The notes beneath the pieces were generated by a model, which did no database searches, had not been told where the DNA came from, and was given only the letters and a program-made list of their open reading frames with translations. A DNA stretch of 64,000 nucleotides from CAJXTB01 sp047626195 (GTDB lineage: Bacteria; Myxococcota_A; UBA796; GCA-2862545). The translations under genes and the position numbers were made by a program. Shown one piece after another: positions 37,119-45,715 of the stretch (its first letter is position 1; each line of letters begins with the position of its first letter). The stretch covers positions 7,160-71,159 of the forward strand of contig JBLHSN010000001.1 of NCBI GenBank assembly GCA_047626195.1, written 5' to 3'.

Positions 37119-39754
37119 GGGTACAACCTCACTTCAAAGCCAATGTTCGGGATGAATGGTAGCCCCCGCACATAGGCGCTCTCGGTGTAGTCGGCGTTGT
37201 AGATAGTGAACTCGGGATTCACGCCGCGTACAGCGTTGATGAGGTCCACATAGGTGTTGAGCTGCCAACGGCGGAACGTCCACAGCTTGTCTAAGCGGAA
37301 GCTGGTCTGGAAGAACGGTGGCAAGCGTTCGCTGTTGTACCCACCCAGTGCCAACGGATTGTAGAAGTTGCCGTCGACGTCGTACACACCGGTGTTGAAG
37401 GGCCGAGTCGGGTTGCCTGTGACGAACTGGACTTGTGCAGAGACCGAGAAGTCCCGCGGAAGGTCGTAGCCCCCCTGTGCCGAGAAGATGTGCGTCTGGT
37501 CGAAGTCGAACAGGTAGGCTTCTTGCTCGGGACGGTCCTGACGTTCGGAGCGCGACAAAGTGTAGCTGACCCACCCGAAGAAGCGATTGACTGGCGCGTG
37601 GCGAAGGATGAATTCAGCGCCATAGGCTCGCCCCTGGCCAGAGTTGACGAAAGCAGCGCTACCGTCTCCAACAAAGCCCGGACTCTGCACGACAAGCTGA
37701 CTCAATTCCTTGTAGAACAGATCAACGTCCCAGGAGATGGCTGGGGACAGTTGGTGCTCGAACCCGAGTGTCGTCGACCAACTGCGCTCGAAGGCGAGGT
37801 CCACGTTCGTACCCAGTCCTACCGACTCAAAGGGCTGTGCGGGCTGATGAAAGATGCCTGTGGCCGCTTTGACGGTCCCGCCGTCGAACGCTTTGAGGCG
37901 AGTAGCAAAGCGTGGGTCGAAGGACACGCGGCTGTAGGGTTTCCCTGCCCCCTCGGCGATGGACCCGCCGTAGGTGTAGAGCAGCGTATTCGCCCGTAGA
38001 CCGCCTGTGAGCAGCCAGTCGTCGGCTTGGTCAAGCGGGCGCCACTGCGCCTTGAGGTAGCTGTCGATGGTCCAGGCGGTACCGCGACCGTCGAAGGAGA
38101 CGGGGTCGCGCTCTCCAAGCGGGTCGTCGAGGTCCGCGACACCGAAGGGGGAAGCAAAACGGAACTGCCACGGGCCACCAATGAGGTCAACGCCTGGGGT
38201 GACGGTCAGCTTTGGGTTGTGCACGTAAGGAAGCTCGGCGCGCATCTGGAACAGACCGTTGGTGTTGGAGAGCTGGAAGCCCTGACCGAGAGCGAAGGAC
38301 GTGGTGTCAATGCCAACAGACGGCGTGACGTCTAGACTCCAGCGTTCGGACAGGGCGCGTTTGTAGCGCGCGATGATTCGGTGGCTCTGGTACTCGGTGC
38401 GGAAGGCGCCTTGGGTGTCTTGGTCGCTTCCCTGGGCCACATCGTCTGGGCTGGACAACTCGATGAGGTCGTTGAAGCCATAGACGAAGAGCGAGAAGAA
38501 CTCGTTTTCGTCTTGTGTCGGCGGAATCCACTTGGCCGAGTAGTCCCAGTAGCGCGGCTTGATGTTGAAGCCGGTACCGCCGGTGACCAAGGGCAGAAAG
38601 ACGTCGATGTATGAGCGACGAGCCGCAAAGGACAAGCCATGGGTGTTCTCGCCTTTGCCAACGTTGCCTTCCCAGTACAGCTGGCTGTCGAGGATGTCCG
38701 TTCCCCAGACCAATCGGCTGTCTTCGAACTCATCCTTCGTCTTGACATCCACCACGCCGCCAGAGCTTCGCCCGTACTGAACACCGTAGTTGCCCGGCAA
38801 ATAGTCGACTGACTGGATGAGGTCTGGGGTGAGGACAGAGGTCGTTCCTGTCAGGTGGTAGATGATGGGAATGCGCACGCCGTCTACGTACACAGCGCTG
38901 TCTTCCGGGTTGCTGCCTCGGATGACTAGCAGGCCGGTTCCGAAGGGCGAGCGTGCCGCCCCGGGCAGGGTCTGGATGACCTTGATGGGGTCGCCGAAGG
39001 TGCCTGGGATCCGGCGGGCTTCGTCCATGGTGATGGTGCGACGCGTGATTTCTTCGCGGTCCTTCTGGTAGACAGCCACGACCTCGTTGTTGCGGTAGGC
39101 TTCGGCGCGCATCCAAAATCGGAACTCGGACTGCTCGCCTTCGAAGATTTCTATCGAGGAATCTACAGTGACATGACCGGGGTGCAGGACACGCACAAGG
39201 TTGTCGCCGATGGGGACACCGCGCAGCTCAAAGCGACCGTCCGCGTCAGTGCGGGTGGTCAGCTCGCTCCCGTCCACCGCGACCACCGCGCCTTCGACGG
39301 GACGACGTGTACCCATCTCCACGACCTCGCCGATGAGGTTGATAGGGAGTTCAACCGGGGAAGCATCCGGTTCCGGCGGGGCCTCGTCTAATGTGAACCC
39401 GTAGTCGAACTCAAGGGCGACGGGAACGGGACCTTCGGCTGTTCTTGCGGGTGAGAAGCGCATCTGTCGCACCGCGATGAGGGCCGCTTCGTCAAATCCG
39501 TTGCCGGCAGGGCCCACGACTTCTGCGTGGGTCAAGGCACCGGTCTCGTCCAACTCAATGAGCAGGGTGACGATGCCCTCGATGCCGTCCGCTTCGGCTT
39601 GTTCTGGGTACGGTGCTTCGACGTACTCCAGCACCGAGGGGGCGGCGATGAGGGGCAACGCCTCGGCTAACGGGTCGTCAGTCGACGATGGGTCTTGGGC
39701 CCAAGCGGTGGAAGTCGTAAGGCATAGGGTGAGAATGACGGTTGTAAGTCGCAT
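37115..39754 (-). CDS. TonB-dependent receptor with N-terminal TonB-C domain
   Basis: The 879-residue outer-membrane protein has a signal peptide (VILTLCLTTSTAWA-Q); a TonB C-terminal-like domain at residues about 40-120 (PYPEQAEADGIEGIVTLL, ALIAVRQMRFSPA); a carboxypeptidase-regulatory-like domain (VEGAVVAVDG, DADGRFELRGVP); a plug (ARRIPGTFGDPIKVIQTLPG, LLVIRGSNPEDSAVYVDG, YGRSSGGVVDVKT); and a long barrel. Having a TonB-C domain on the receptor side is unusual: classical receptors carry only a TonB box. It is preceded by tonB (3 bases apart), exbD and exbB, and followed by a lipoprotein. It probably imports or exports an unknown substrate using the proton motive force. Confidence 0.85.
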   Translation of the reverse strand: MRLTTVILTLCLTTSTAWAQDPSSTDDPLAEALPLIAAPSVLEYVEAPYPEQAEADGIEGIVTLLIELDETGALTHAEVVGPAGNGFDEAALIAVRQMRFSPARTAEGPVPVALEFDYGFTLDEAPPEPDASPVELPINLIGEVVEMGTRRPVEGAVVAVDGSELTTRTDADGRFELRGVPIGDNLVRVLHPGHVTVDSSIEIFEGEQSEFRFWMRAEAYRNNEVVAVYQKDREEITRRTITMDEARRIPGTFGDPIKVIQTLPGAARSPFGTGLLVIRGSNPEDSAVYVDGVRIPIIYHLTGTTSVLTPDLIQSVDYLPGNYGVQYGRSSGGVVDVKTKDEFEDSRLVWGTDILDSQLYWEGNVGKGENTHGLSFAARRSYIDVFLPLVTGGTGFNIKPRYWDYSAKWIPPTQDENEFFSLFVYGFNDLIELSSPDDVAQGSDQDTQGAFRTEYQSHRIIARYKRALSERWSLDVTPSVGIDTTSFALGQGFQLSNTNGLFQMRAELPYVHNPKLTVTPGVDLIGGPWQFRFASPFGVADLDDPLGERDPVSFDGRGTAWTIDSYLKAQWRPLDQADDWLLTGGLRANTLLYTYGGSIAEGAGKPYSRVSFDPRFATRLKAFDGGTVKAATGIFHQPAQPFESVGLGTNVDLAFERSWSTTLGFEHQLSPAISWDVDLFYKELSQLVVQSPGFVGDGSAAFVNSGQGRAYGAEFILRHAPVNRFFGWVSYTLSRSERQDRPEQEAYLFDFDQTHIFSAQGGYDLPRDFSVSAQVQFVTGNPTRPFNTGVYDVDGNFYNPLALGGYNSERLPPFFQTSFRLDKLWTFRRWQLNTYVDLINAVRGVNPEFTIYNADYTESAYVRGLPFIPNIGFEVRLYP

Positions 39755-39757
39755 CGG

Positions 39758-40549
<792 letters not shown>

Positions 40550-40999
40550 CTAGCGACCCGATCCGAGTCCCATCGTTGCCGGGTCGGGCTCGATGATGGC
40601 TGAAGGATCGATGTTGAATGCGAACTTGCTGATGCCGCTACTCTTGATGACGTCCATGGCCCACACAACCCGTCCGTGTGCCACCAATTCCTCGGCGGCA
40701 ATGAGCACGACGGTGTCTGGGTCGTCAGCGAAGGCAAGGTCTAGGGCAGCAATGAAGGCGTTTGGTGTTGTGGCGACGCCGTCCATAAGCAGTCGGCCAT
40801 CTTCCATTAGTGTGAGGCCAATGCTGGTGGTCTCCATGGCCTCGCCAGTTGTTGCACTCGGGAGGTTGGCTTGGACGGCCATCGGTACGACTGAGGCGGT
40901 CACCATGAACACGATGAGCACGACCAAGATGATGTCTACGAAGGGGGTGATGTTGATGTCGGCGATAAGGTCGTCATCACCGGCGAACTTACTACCCAT
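40550..40999 (-). CDS. ExbD/TolR-type motor protein
   Basis: The 149-residue product has the family core: a short cytoplasmic start, one membrane helix with the proton-path Asp (INITPFVDIILVVLIVFMVT), and a periplasmic domain (LMEDGRLLMDGVAT, VVLIAAEELVAHGRVVWAMD, a degenerate form of the usual D-x-x-V-xHGxVV). ATG 40999 overlaps the exbB stop by 8 bases, with GGAGG nine bases upstream. It pairs with ExbB as the proton-driven motor. The same fold is used by AglS/AglQ in Myxococcus gliding. Confidence 0.87.
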   Translation of the reverse strand: MGSKFAGDDDLIADINITPFVDIILVVLIVFMVTASVVPMAVQANLPSATTGEAMETTSIGLTLMEDGRLLMDGVATTPNAFIAALDLAFADDPDTVVLIAAEELVAHGRVVWAMDVIKSSGISKFAFNIDPSAIIEPDPATMGLGSGR

Positions 41000-41639
41000 T
41001 AGACGCGACCTCCGGGTACAGCATGGCGGTGACCTGCCGCGACAGGGACTCGGCGCGACTGATCCGACTCTTCACCCAGCGGCTGAGAACGTTGTACAAA
41101 ACGACGGCGGGAATCGCGACGAGCAATCCAACGGCAGTAGCGACGAGAGCCTCGGAGATACCCGCGATGACGGCATCGTTGGCACCAGCGGCCTCCATGG
41201 ACAGGTCTCTCAACGCTTTGATGATACCGAGAACGGTACCGAACAAGCCGAGGAACGGGGCGTTGGAGCCCACGGTCGCTAAGACGGAAAGGCCTCGCTC
41301 CATTTTTAGCTTTTCGGCGAGCGCCACAGCACCCATGGCTTCCTCTGCGGCAGCGGGGCCGCGGTTGGCGACATCAACGCCAGCACTCAGAACACGGGAT
41401 TCGAATCCCCCTGCGGACGCCAATGCCGCTCCGAACATGGCGATATCCGCAGTCTGAAAGAACTGCGTGAGTGCTTGTGAGAGCGCTGTGGAATCCGTTC
41501 GATCTCTGAGAAAGTACAACAACCGCTCTACGGTCACTGCCACGGAGAGCACCGAGAGCCCTACGAGTAGCCACAGGACCCACCCTGCGCCGAGTAGGGC
41601 GAACGAGAGCATTCCTTCTTCAAGCACAGGCGCCTCCAT
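40992..41639 (-). CDS. ExbB/TolQ-type motor protein
   Basis: The 215-residue product from ATG 41639 has three membrane helices: LLGAGWVLWLLVGLSVLSVAV, then GSNAPFLGLFGTVLGIIKAL, and VGLLVAIPAVVLYNVLS. The second and third carry the conserved TolQ/ExbB residues (LGLFGTV with its Thr; SEALVATAVGLLVAIP). It forms the stator of the TonB motor. It is first in the exbB-exbD-tonB-receptor-lipoprotein run. A promoter should lie between it and the tRNA-Cys terminator at 41734. Confidence 0.87.
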   Translation of the reverse strand: MEAPVLEEGMLSFALLGAGWVLWLLVGLSVLSVAVTVERLLYFLRDRTDSTALSQALTQFFQTADIAMFGAALASAGGFESRVLSAGVDVANRGPAAAEEAMGAVALAEKLKMERGLSVLATVGSNAPFLGLFGTVLGIIKALRDLSMEAAGANDAVIAGISEALVATAVGLLVAIPAVVLYNVLSRWVKSRISRAESLSRQVTAMLYPEVASNG

Positions 41640-41733
41640 GCCGATGTGCTGAACACGGCAGGGCCGTCGTAGCCAAGACGTACCCAACCTGCCAATCGGA
41701 CACAGTCACGTTGCGTTTGTCTAAAACGGAAAA

Positions 41734-41762
41734 CGGGAAGCTCTCAAAAGAGAGCTTCCCGC
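41734..41762 (-). terminator. Rho-independent terminator after tRNA-Cys
   Basis: A 12-bp stem CGGGAAGCTCTC / GAGAGCTTCCCG with a 4-base loop is followed by TTTTCCGTTTT on the minus strand, 3' of the tRNA-Cys gene and upstream of the exbB promoter region. Confidence 0.85.
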
Positions 41763-41768
41763 TTTAAA

Positions 41769-41844
41769 TGGAGGCAGCACCCGGATTCGAACCGGGGCGT
41801 ATAGGTTTTGCAAACCTGTCCCTTAACCACTTGGGTATGCTGCC
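41769..41844 (-). tRNA. tRNA-Cys(GCA)
   Basis: A 76-nt cloverleaf reads on the minus strand: acceptor GGCAGCA pairing with TGCTGCC, anticodon stem AGGT/ACCT with loop TTGCAAA giving GCA, T-arm CCGGTTCGAATCCGG, encoded CCA. No second tRNA-Cys is in the window. Confidence 0.95.
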
Positions 41845-42053
41845 AACGGGCGCCAGCTAACCGTGTCTACCCGGTAGCGTCAAGCCTCGTTCAGCGCGAT
41901 AGGCGCTTGTCGGGTGAAGGGGGCCGTGTTTTCGGCGGCGTTCTTGCAATCATCTCGGGCATTTTGTCTAGGATTGATTGCACACTGCGTCTGTGACGCC
42001 CCAAACGTTGGCCTGATTCTCGCATTCTGATGAGACCACGCCTGGAGAGATCG

Positions 42054-45000
42054 ATGTCCAAGACCAGTCCGAAGCCGAAGAAACGTTCTTGGTTGGGGCG
42101 CATCTTCCGCTTTTCAGCCGCAGGCGCCTTCTTGGGAATGGGGTTGAGCGTGGTTGCCCTCGGGGTGGCCGGCGTACAATACAAGGGTCACGTCCTCGAC
42201 AACCCCGGTGCCCATCTTGACCGCGATGCCATCCAGGGAATCATCGCGCAAGAGTCGCCCGTCTACTACCGAGACGGTGTCACCCGGGTTGGCGTTTTCT
42301 TCGACAGTGAACACCGGGCCTACGTCCCGTGGGAGCGCATTCCAGCACCTTACGTCGCCGCCATTGTGGCTGCGGAAGATGGGTCTTTCTGGGCACATCA
42401 TGGCGTGAGCCCCAAGCACATCGCACGGGCCATGCGCGATAATATCGAGGCCGGTTCCGTGGTCTCGGGCGGTAGTACCCTGACTCAGCAGACGGCAAAG
42501 AACCTTTACTATCGTCCTGATCGGTCGTTTCGTGCAAAGTGGACCGAGCTGGTCAACGCCCTGCGCCTCGAAGCTCACTACGACAAGACTGAGATTCTGA
42601 CCTTCTACATTAACCAATTCCATGTGTCGGGAAATGGGCGGGGTCTTGGCATTGCCGCTCGCTACTTCTTCGACAAGAGCGTGGACGACTTGACCACCGC
42701 AGAGTGCGCCTTCCTAGCGGGCTTGGTGAAGGGGCCGGCGAACTACGACCCGTTCATCGGAGACGCGGAGCGACGGGCGCGAAGCTTTGAGCGTGCTCAC
42801 GAGCGGACCCGGTATGTACTTCGCCGAATGAGTGAAGATGCCGCGGAAGATTTGGCGGGACCGCAGCCCAAGCGTAACGACCCCATTGCCATTGCTGCCC
42901 ATCAAGACCGCGTTGCTGCCGTGCGTGCCGCGCAGGTCGAAGCACAGCGATTGTTGGAGGACGACTTTGTCCTTCCATTCCGGCGCGGAACCTTCCGCTA
43001 CGACAGCTCTGCGGTCCTCGACGAAGTGGCTCGCCGCCTTGGAGAAGCGCCATTTGACGAGGTTCTGGCAACTGCAGGAATCGAAGATCCCGCGACCGCT
43101 GGACTGGTCGTCATCACCACTCTCGATCCAGAGGTCCAGGTCGACGCGACCTACTCTCTGTGGCACCACCTCACCGAGGTTGGCACCTGGATGGAGGGGT
43201 ACACACGCGAAGACTTTGTGCGAACCGACGGTCGTGGGCCATCGTTTGCGCCTGACCATGCCGCACGACGTCATGAGTTCCGTGTTGCCGAGCTGAAGGA
43301 GATGCTCGATGAGGATGGACAGCCACACTGGATGGCGGACTTGGGAGGAACCCCATGTCTACTGGACCGCGACGCCATGGTTCGCGTAGCGGTCGCGATT
43401 CATCGGGGAGACGTGAAGAGTCGCTCGGCTCGCGCCCCGACCGCGTTCGTCAACGAAGTGGCGACCGGCTTTGCACAGGGAGACTTGGTCTGGGTCTCGG
43501 TGCGCGACGTCAATGAAGGGTCGGTACCGGTGTGTGATGTCGAGATTCGCCCTGAACTTCAAGGGGCCGCTGTGGTGCTAGAGCACGGCCAAGTGCGTGC
43601 AATGGTTGGAGGGAATGACAACCGCAACTTCAACCGCGCCACCGCCCTCCGGCAGTTTGGCTCCACATGGAAGCCTATCGTCTACCATGCAGCCATGAAG
43701 CTGGGCTGGGGGCCGACTGAGTTGCTGGACAACCAGCGCAATGTCTTCCCGTTCAGCGGAACGTACTACTACCCGCGCCCGGACCACACCCCGGCCGAAG
43801 AAGTGTCGATGGCCTGGGCGGGGGTCAACTCAGAGAACTTGGCGTCCGTTTGGCTGCTGTACCACCTGACCGATAAGCTGGGAACGGCCGACGTTCAGGC
43901 TTTGGCGGAGCAGCTGGACTTGGCACAGCGGACGGGGGAGAACTCAACAGACTACGCGCGTAGAATCCAACAAGCTGGCGTTCTGCCCACCCGTGGGCGC
44001 ATGCAAGAAGTGCTGTTCATGAAAGCTCGACACGAGGTGCTGCAGGCCATCGAAGCGCGCGGCAATGACGATGTGTTGTCGCTCCGTTCCATGTCCTATG
44101 GCTGGGGCTACGATGCGGAGCGGGCACGGGTGCGTGGTGAAGGCAGCAGCACACGGGCGTGGAAGATGCGCTCGTTGGACCACTCTTGGACCCACTTTGA
44201 GCCGCTCATGGAGCGCTGCGACCTGCAGTACCTCACTCTTGGGCGGTACTGGGACGGTCGCAGTGCGCCTCAACCGCGTACTGTGTCTGACTTGAGCGTA
44301 CTCATCGACGGTGACGTCACGCGCGTGGCCTGTGGTGCCATACCGACTGGCTACGTGTCTGTGGCAGACGCCTTTGAGGACAATGTTGGGAGTGGGAACG
44401 GCACAAACCCCAGCGGTCATCCCGATAAAGTTCGGCCCGGTTCGCGTCACTTCAATCCCTTCGGAGTGGGCAATACACAAAAGGCCAATCGGCCCGACCT
44501 CGCAGCTCGCACGGATATGCGCGTAGATGACCGAATCTCTTTTGGAACACTAGACGCATTGGACCAGGCGTTGCGTCGGCGGCAGCTTGCCAGTGGCTCG
44601 GTCTCTGGTAGTGACCTGTACGACCCAGAGAACCTGTACTGGCACCAAGACTTCCGCGTGCTGTTGTCCATGCGCTACGTGGCCGAGATGGCTCGGCAGT
44701 ATGGGGTTCAGACTGAGATTGCCGAGGTCCTCTCCATGCCCTTGGGTGCGAGCGAGATCACGCTGGAGGAAGCCACCGGGGTCTACGCCGGATTGGTCAG
44801 CGGTCAGGCTTGGCACTTTCCGGGTGAGGCGGGCGGTGCGTTCAACCAGACGCGCTTCGCAGAGACCGCCTCTTCAACTCTGTTGATTGCCGAGATTCAT
44901 GACGTAGACGGCAACGTCATCTACCGTGCAACCCCAGAGCCGGTGCAGGTGGCAAGTCCAGAAGTGGGAGCTATGACGGCGGACATTCTTCGCGAAGTGA

Positions 45001-45590
45001 TTCGCTATGGCACGGGCCGACGTGCCGCAGATGCTGTCATGCATGAGGGGGCTCGGGTGCCGCTTGGCGGTAAGACGGGAACGACGAATGACTTTAAGAA
45101 TGCTGCCTTTCTGGGCTATGCACCCCGGGTAACGGCGGGAGGCTACTCGGCCGCCGACGGCTTCGCAGTTGGCGTATACGTTGGGTACGACGACAACCGG
45201 CCCATGTCTACGGGTGGGATTCGCTTGGCAGGTAGCAGCGGCGCTCTTCCGGCATGGATCGGCACGGTGCAAGGATTGGACGACGACGGACTGCTGGGCG
45301 AGCCGCGCGGGTCGACCGATGGTGGCGCATGGCCGCTGGATGTTCCAGAAGGGCTCGTCCGATACCCTGTCGACAGCGACGTTGGCCTACGGACGGACGC
45401 AGCGGTCGTCAGTGTGGACCTTGTTGGCGGTCCTACCGTTCTGTCGTCGCCCGTTGTGGAGGTGGAGCCAGAGCCCATTATCACCACGTCGCAGCGTCGC
45501 TGGCCGATTCGCCTGGCTCCGCGCACCGATGCTCGGACAGGTACTGCTGCCGACCCGAAGCCACGCGGCCTGTGGGGACCGCGCCGCTAG
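42054..45590 (+). CDS. Class A penicillin-binding protein (glycosyltransferase-transpeptidase), extra long
   Basis: The 1178-residue protein has an N-terminal membrane helix (FLGMGLSVVALGVAGVQY), a GT51 domain (catalytic Glu in AAEDGSFWAHHG; GGSTLTQQTAKN; RKWTEL-type helix), and a penicillin-binding transpeptidase domain: nucleophile Ser in FGSTWKPIVYH, SEN in GVNSENLA, and KTG in LGGKTGTTND. It polymerises and crosslinks peptidoglycan. ATG 42054 has GGAGA upstream and starts a basic stretch before the helix. Length is about 350 residues more than typical PBP1, from a long insert between the two transpeptidase motifs SEN and KTG. It stands alone between tRNA-Cys and the M16 protease gene. Confidence 0.9.
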   Translation: MSKTSPKPKKRSWLGRIFRFSAAGAFLGMGLSVVALGVAGVQYKGHVLDNPGAHLDRDAIQGIIAQESPVYYRDGVTRVGVFFDSEHRAYVPWERIPAPYVAAIVAAEDGSFWAHHGVSPKHIARAMRDNIEAGSVVSGGSTLTQQTAKNLYYRPDRSFRAKWTELVNALRLEAHYDKTEILTFYINQFHVSGNGRGLGIAARYFFDKSVDDLTTAECAFLAGLVKGPANYDPFIGDAERRARSFERAHERTRYVLRRMSEDAAEDLAGPQPKRNDPIAIAAHQDRVAAVRAAQVEAQRLLEDDFVLPFRRGTFRYDSSAVLDEVARRLGEAPFDEVLATAGIEDPATAGLVVITTLDPEVQVDATYSLWHHLTEVGTWMEGYTREDFVRTDGRGPSFAPDHAARRHEFRVAELKEMLDEDGQPHWMADLGGTPCLLDRDAMVRVAVAIHRGDVKSRSARAPTAFVNEVATGFAQGDLVWVSVRDVNEGSVPVCDVEIRPELQGAAVVLEHGQVRAMVGGNDNRNFNRATALRQFGSTWKPIVYHAAMKLGWGPTELLDNQRNVFPFSGTYYYPRPDHTPAEEVSMAWAGVNSENLASVWLLYHLTDKLGTADVQALAEQLDLAQRTGENSTDYARRIQQAGVLPTRGRMQEVLFMKARHEVLQAIEARGNDDVLSLRSMSYGWGYDAERARVRGEGSSTRAWKMRSLDHSWTHFEPLMERCDLQYLTLGRYWDGRSAPQPRTVSDLSVLIDGDVTRVACGAIPTGYVSVADAFEDNVGSGNGTNPSGHPDKVRPGSRHFNPFGVGNTQKANRPDLAARTDMRVDDRISFGTLDALDQALRRRQLASGSVSGSDLYDPENLYWHQDFRVLLSMRYVAEMARQYGVQTEIAEVLSMPLGASEITLEEATGVYAGLVSGQAWHFPGEAGGAFNQTRFAETASSTLLIAEIHDVDGNVIYRATPEPVQVASPEVGAMTADILREVIRYGTGRRAADAVMHEGARVPLGGKTGTTNDFKNAAFLGYAPRVTAGGYSAADGFAVGVYVGYDDNRPMSTGGIRLAGSSGALPAWIGTVQGLDDDGLLGEPRGSTDGGAWPLDVPEGLVRYPVDSDVGLRTDAAVVSVDLVGGPTVLSSPVVEVEPEPIITTSQRRWPIRLAPRTDARTGTAADPKPRGLWGPRR

Positions 45591-45666
45591 CCGCCTAGGA
45601 TGCCTGTAGGAGTGAGAGGCGCCGCTACAAATCAAGAGCGCCGCTGACCCTTGGGCGCAAACAGAA

Positions 45667-45695
45667 AGGGCCCGGACGATTGCTCGTCCGGGCCC
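45667..45695 (-). terminator. Strong hairpin between PBP and M16 genes
   Basis: A 13-bp stem AGGGCCCGGACGA / TCGTCCGGGCCCT with a 3-base loop lies between two convergent genes. On the minus strand the stem is followed by TTTCTGTTTG, on the plus strand by TTG, so it mainly ends the M16 transcript but could act both ways. Confidence 0.75.
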
Positions 45696-45715
45696 TTGTC
45701 ACGAGACGGGTCTCG

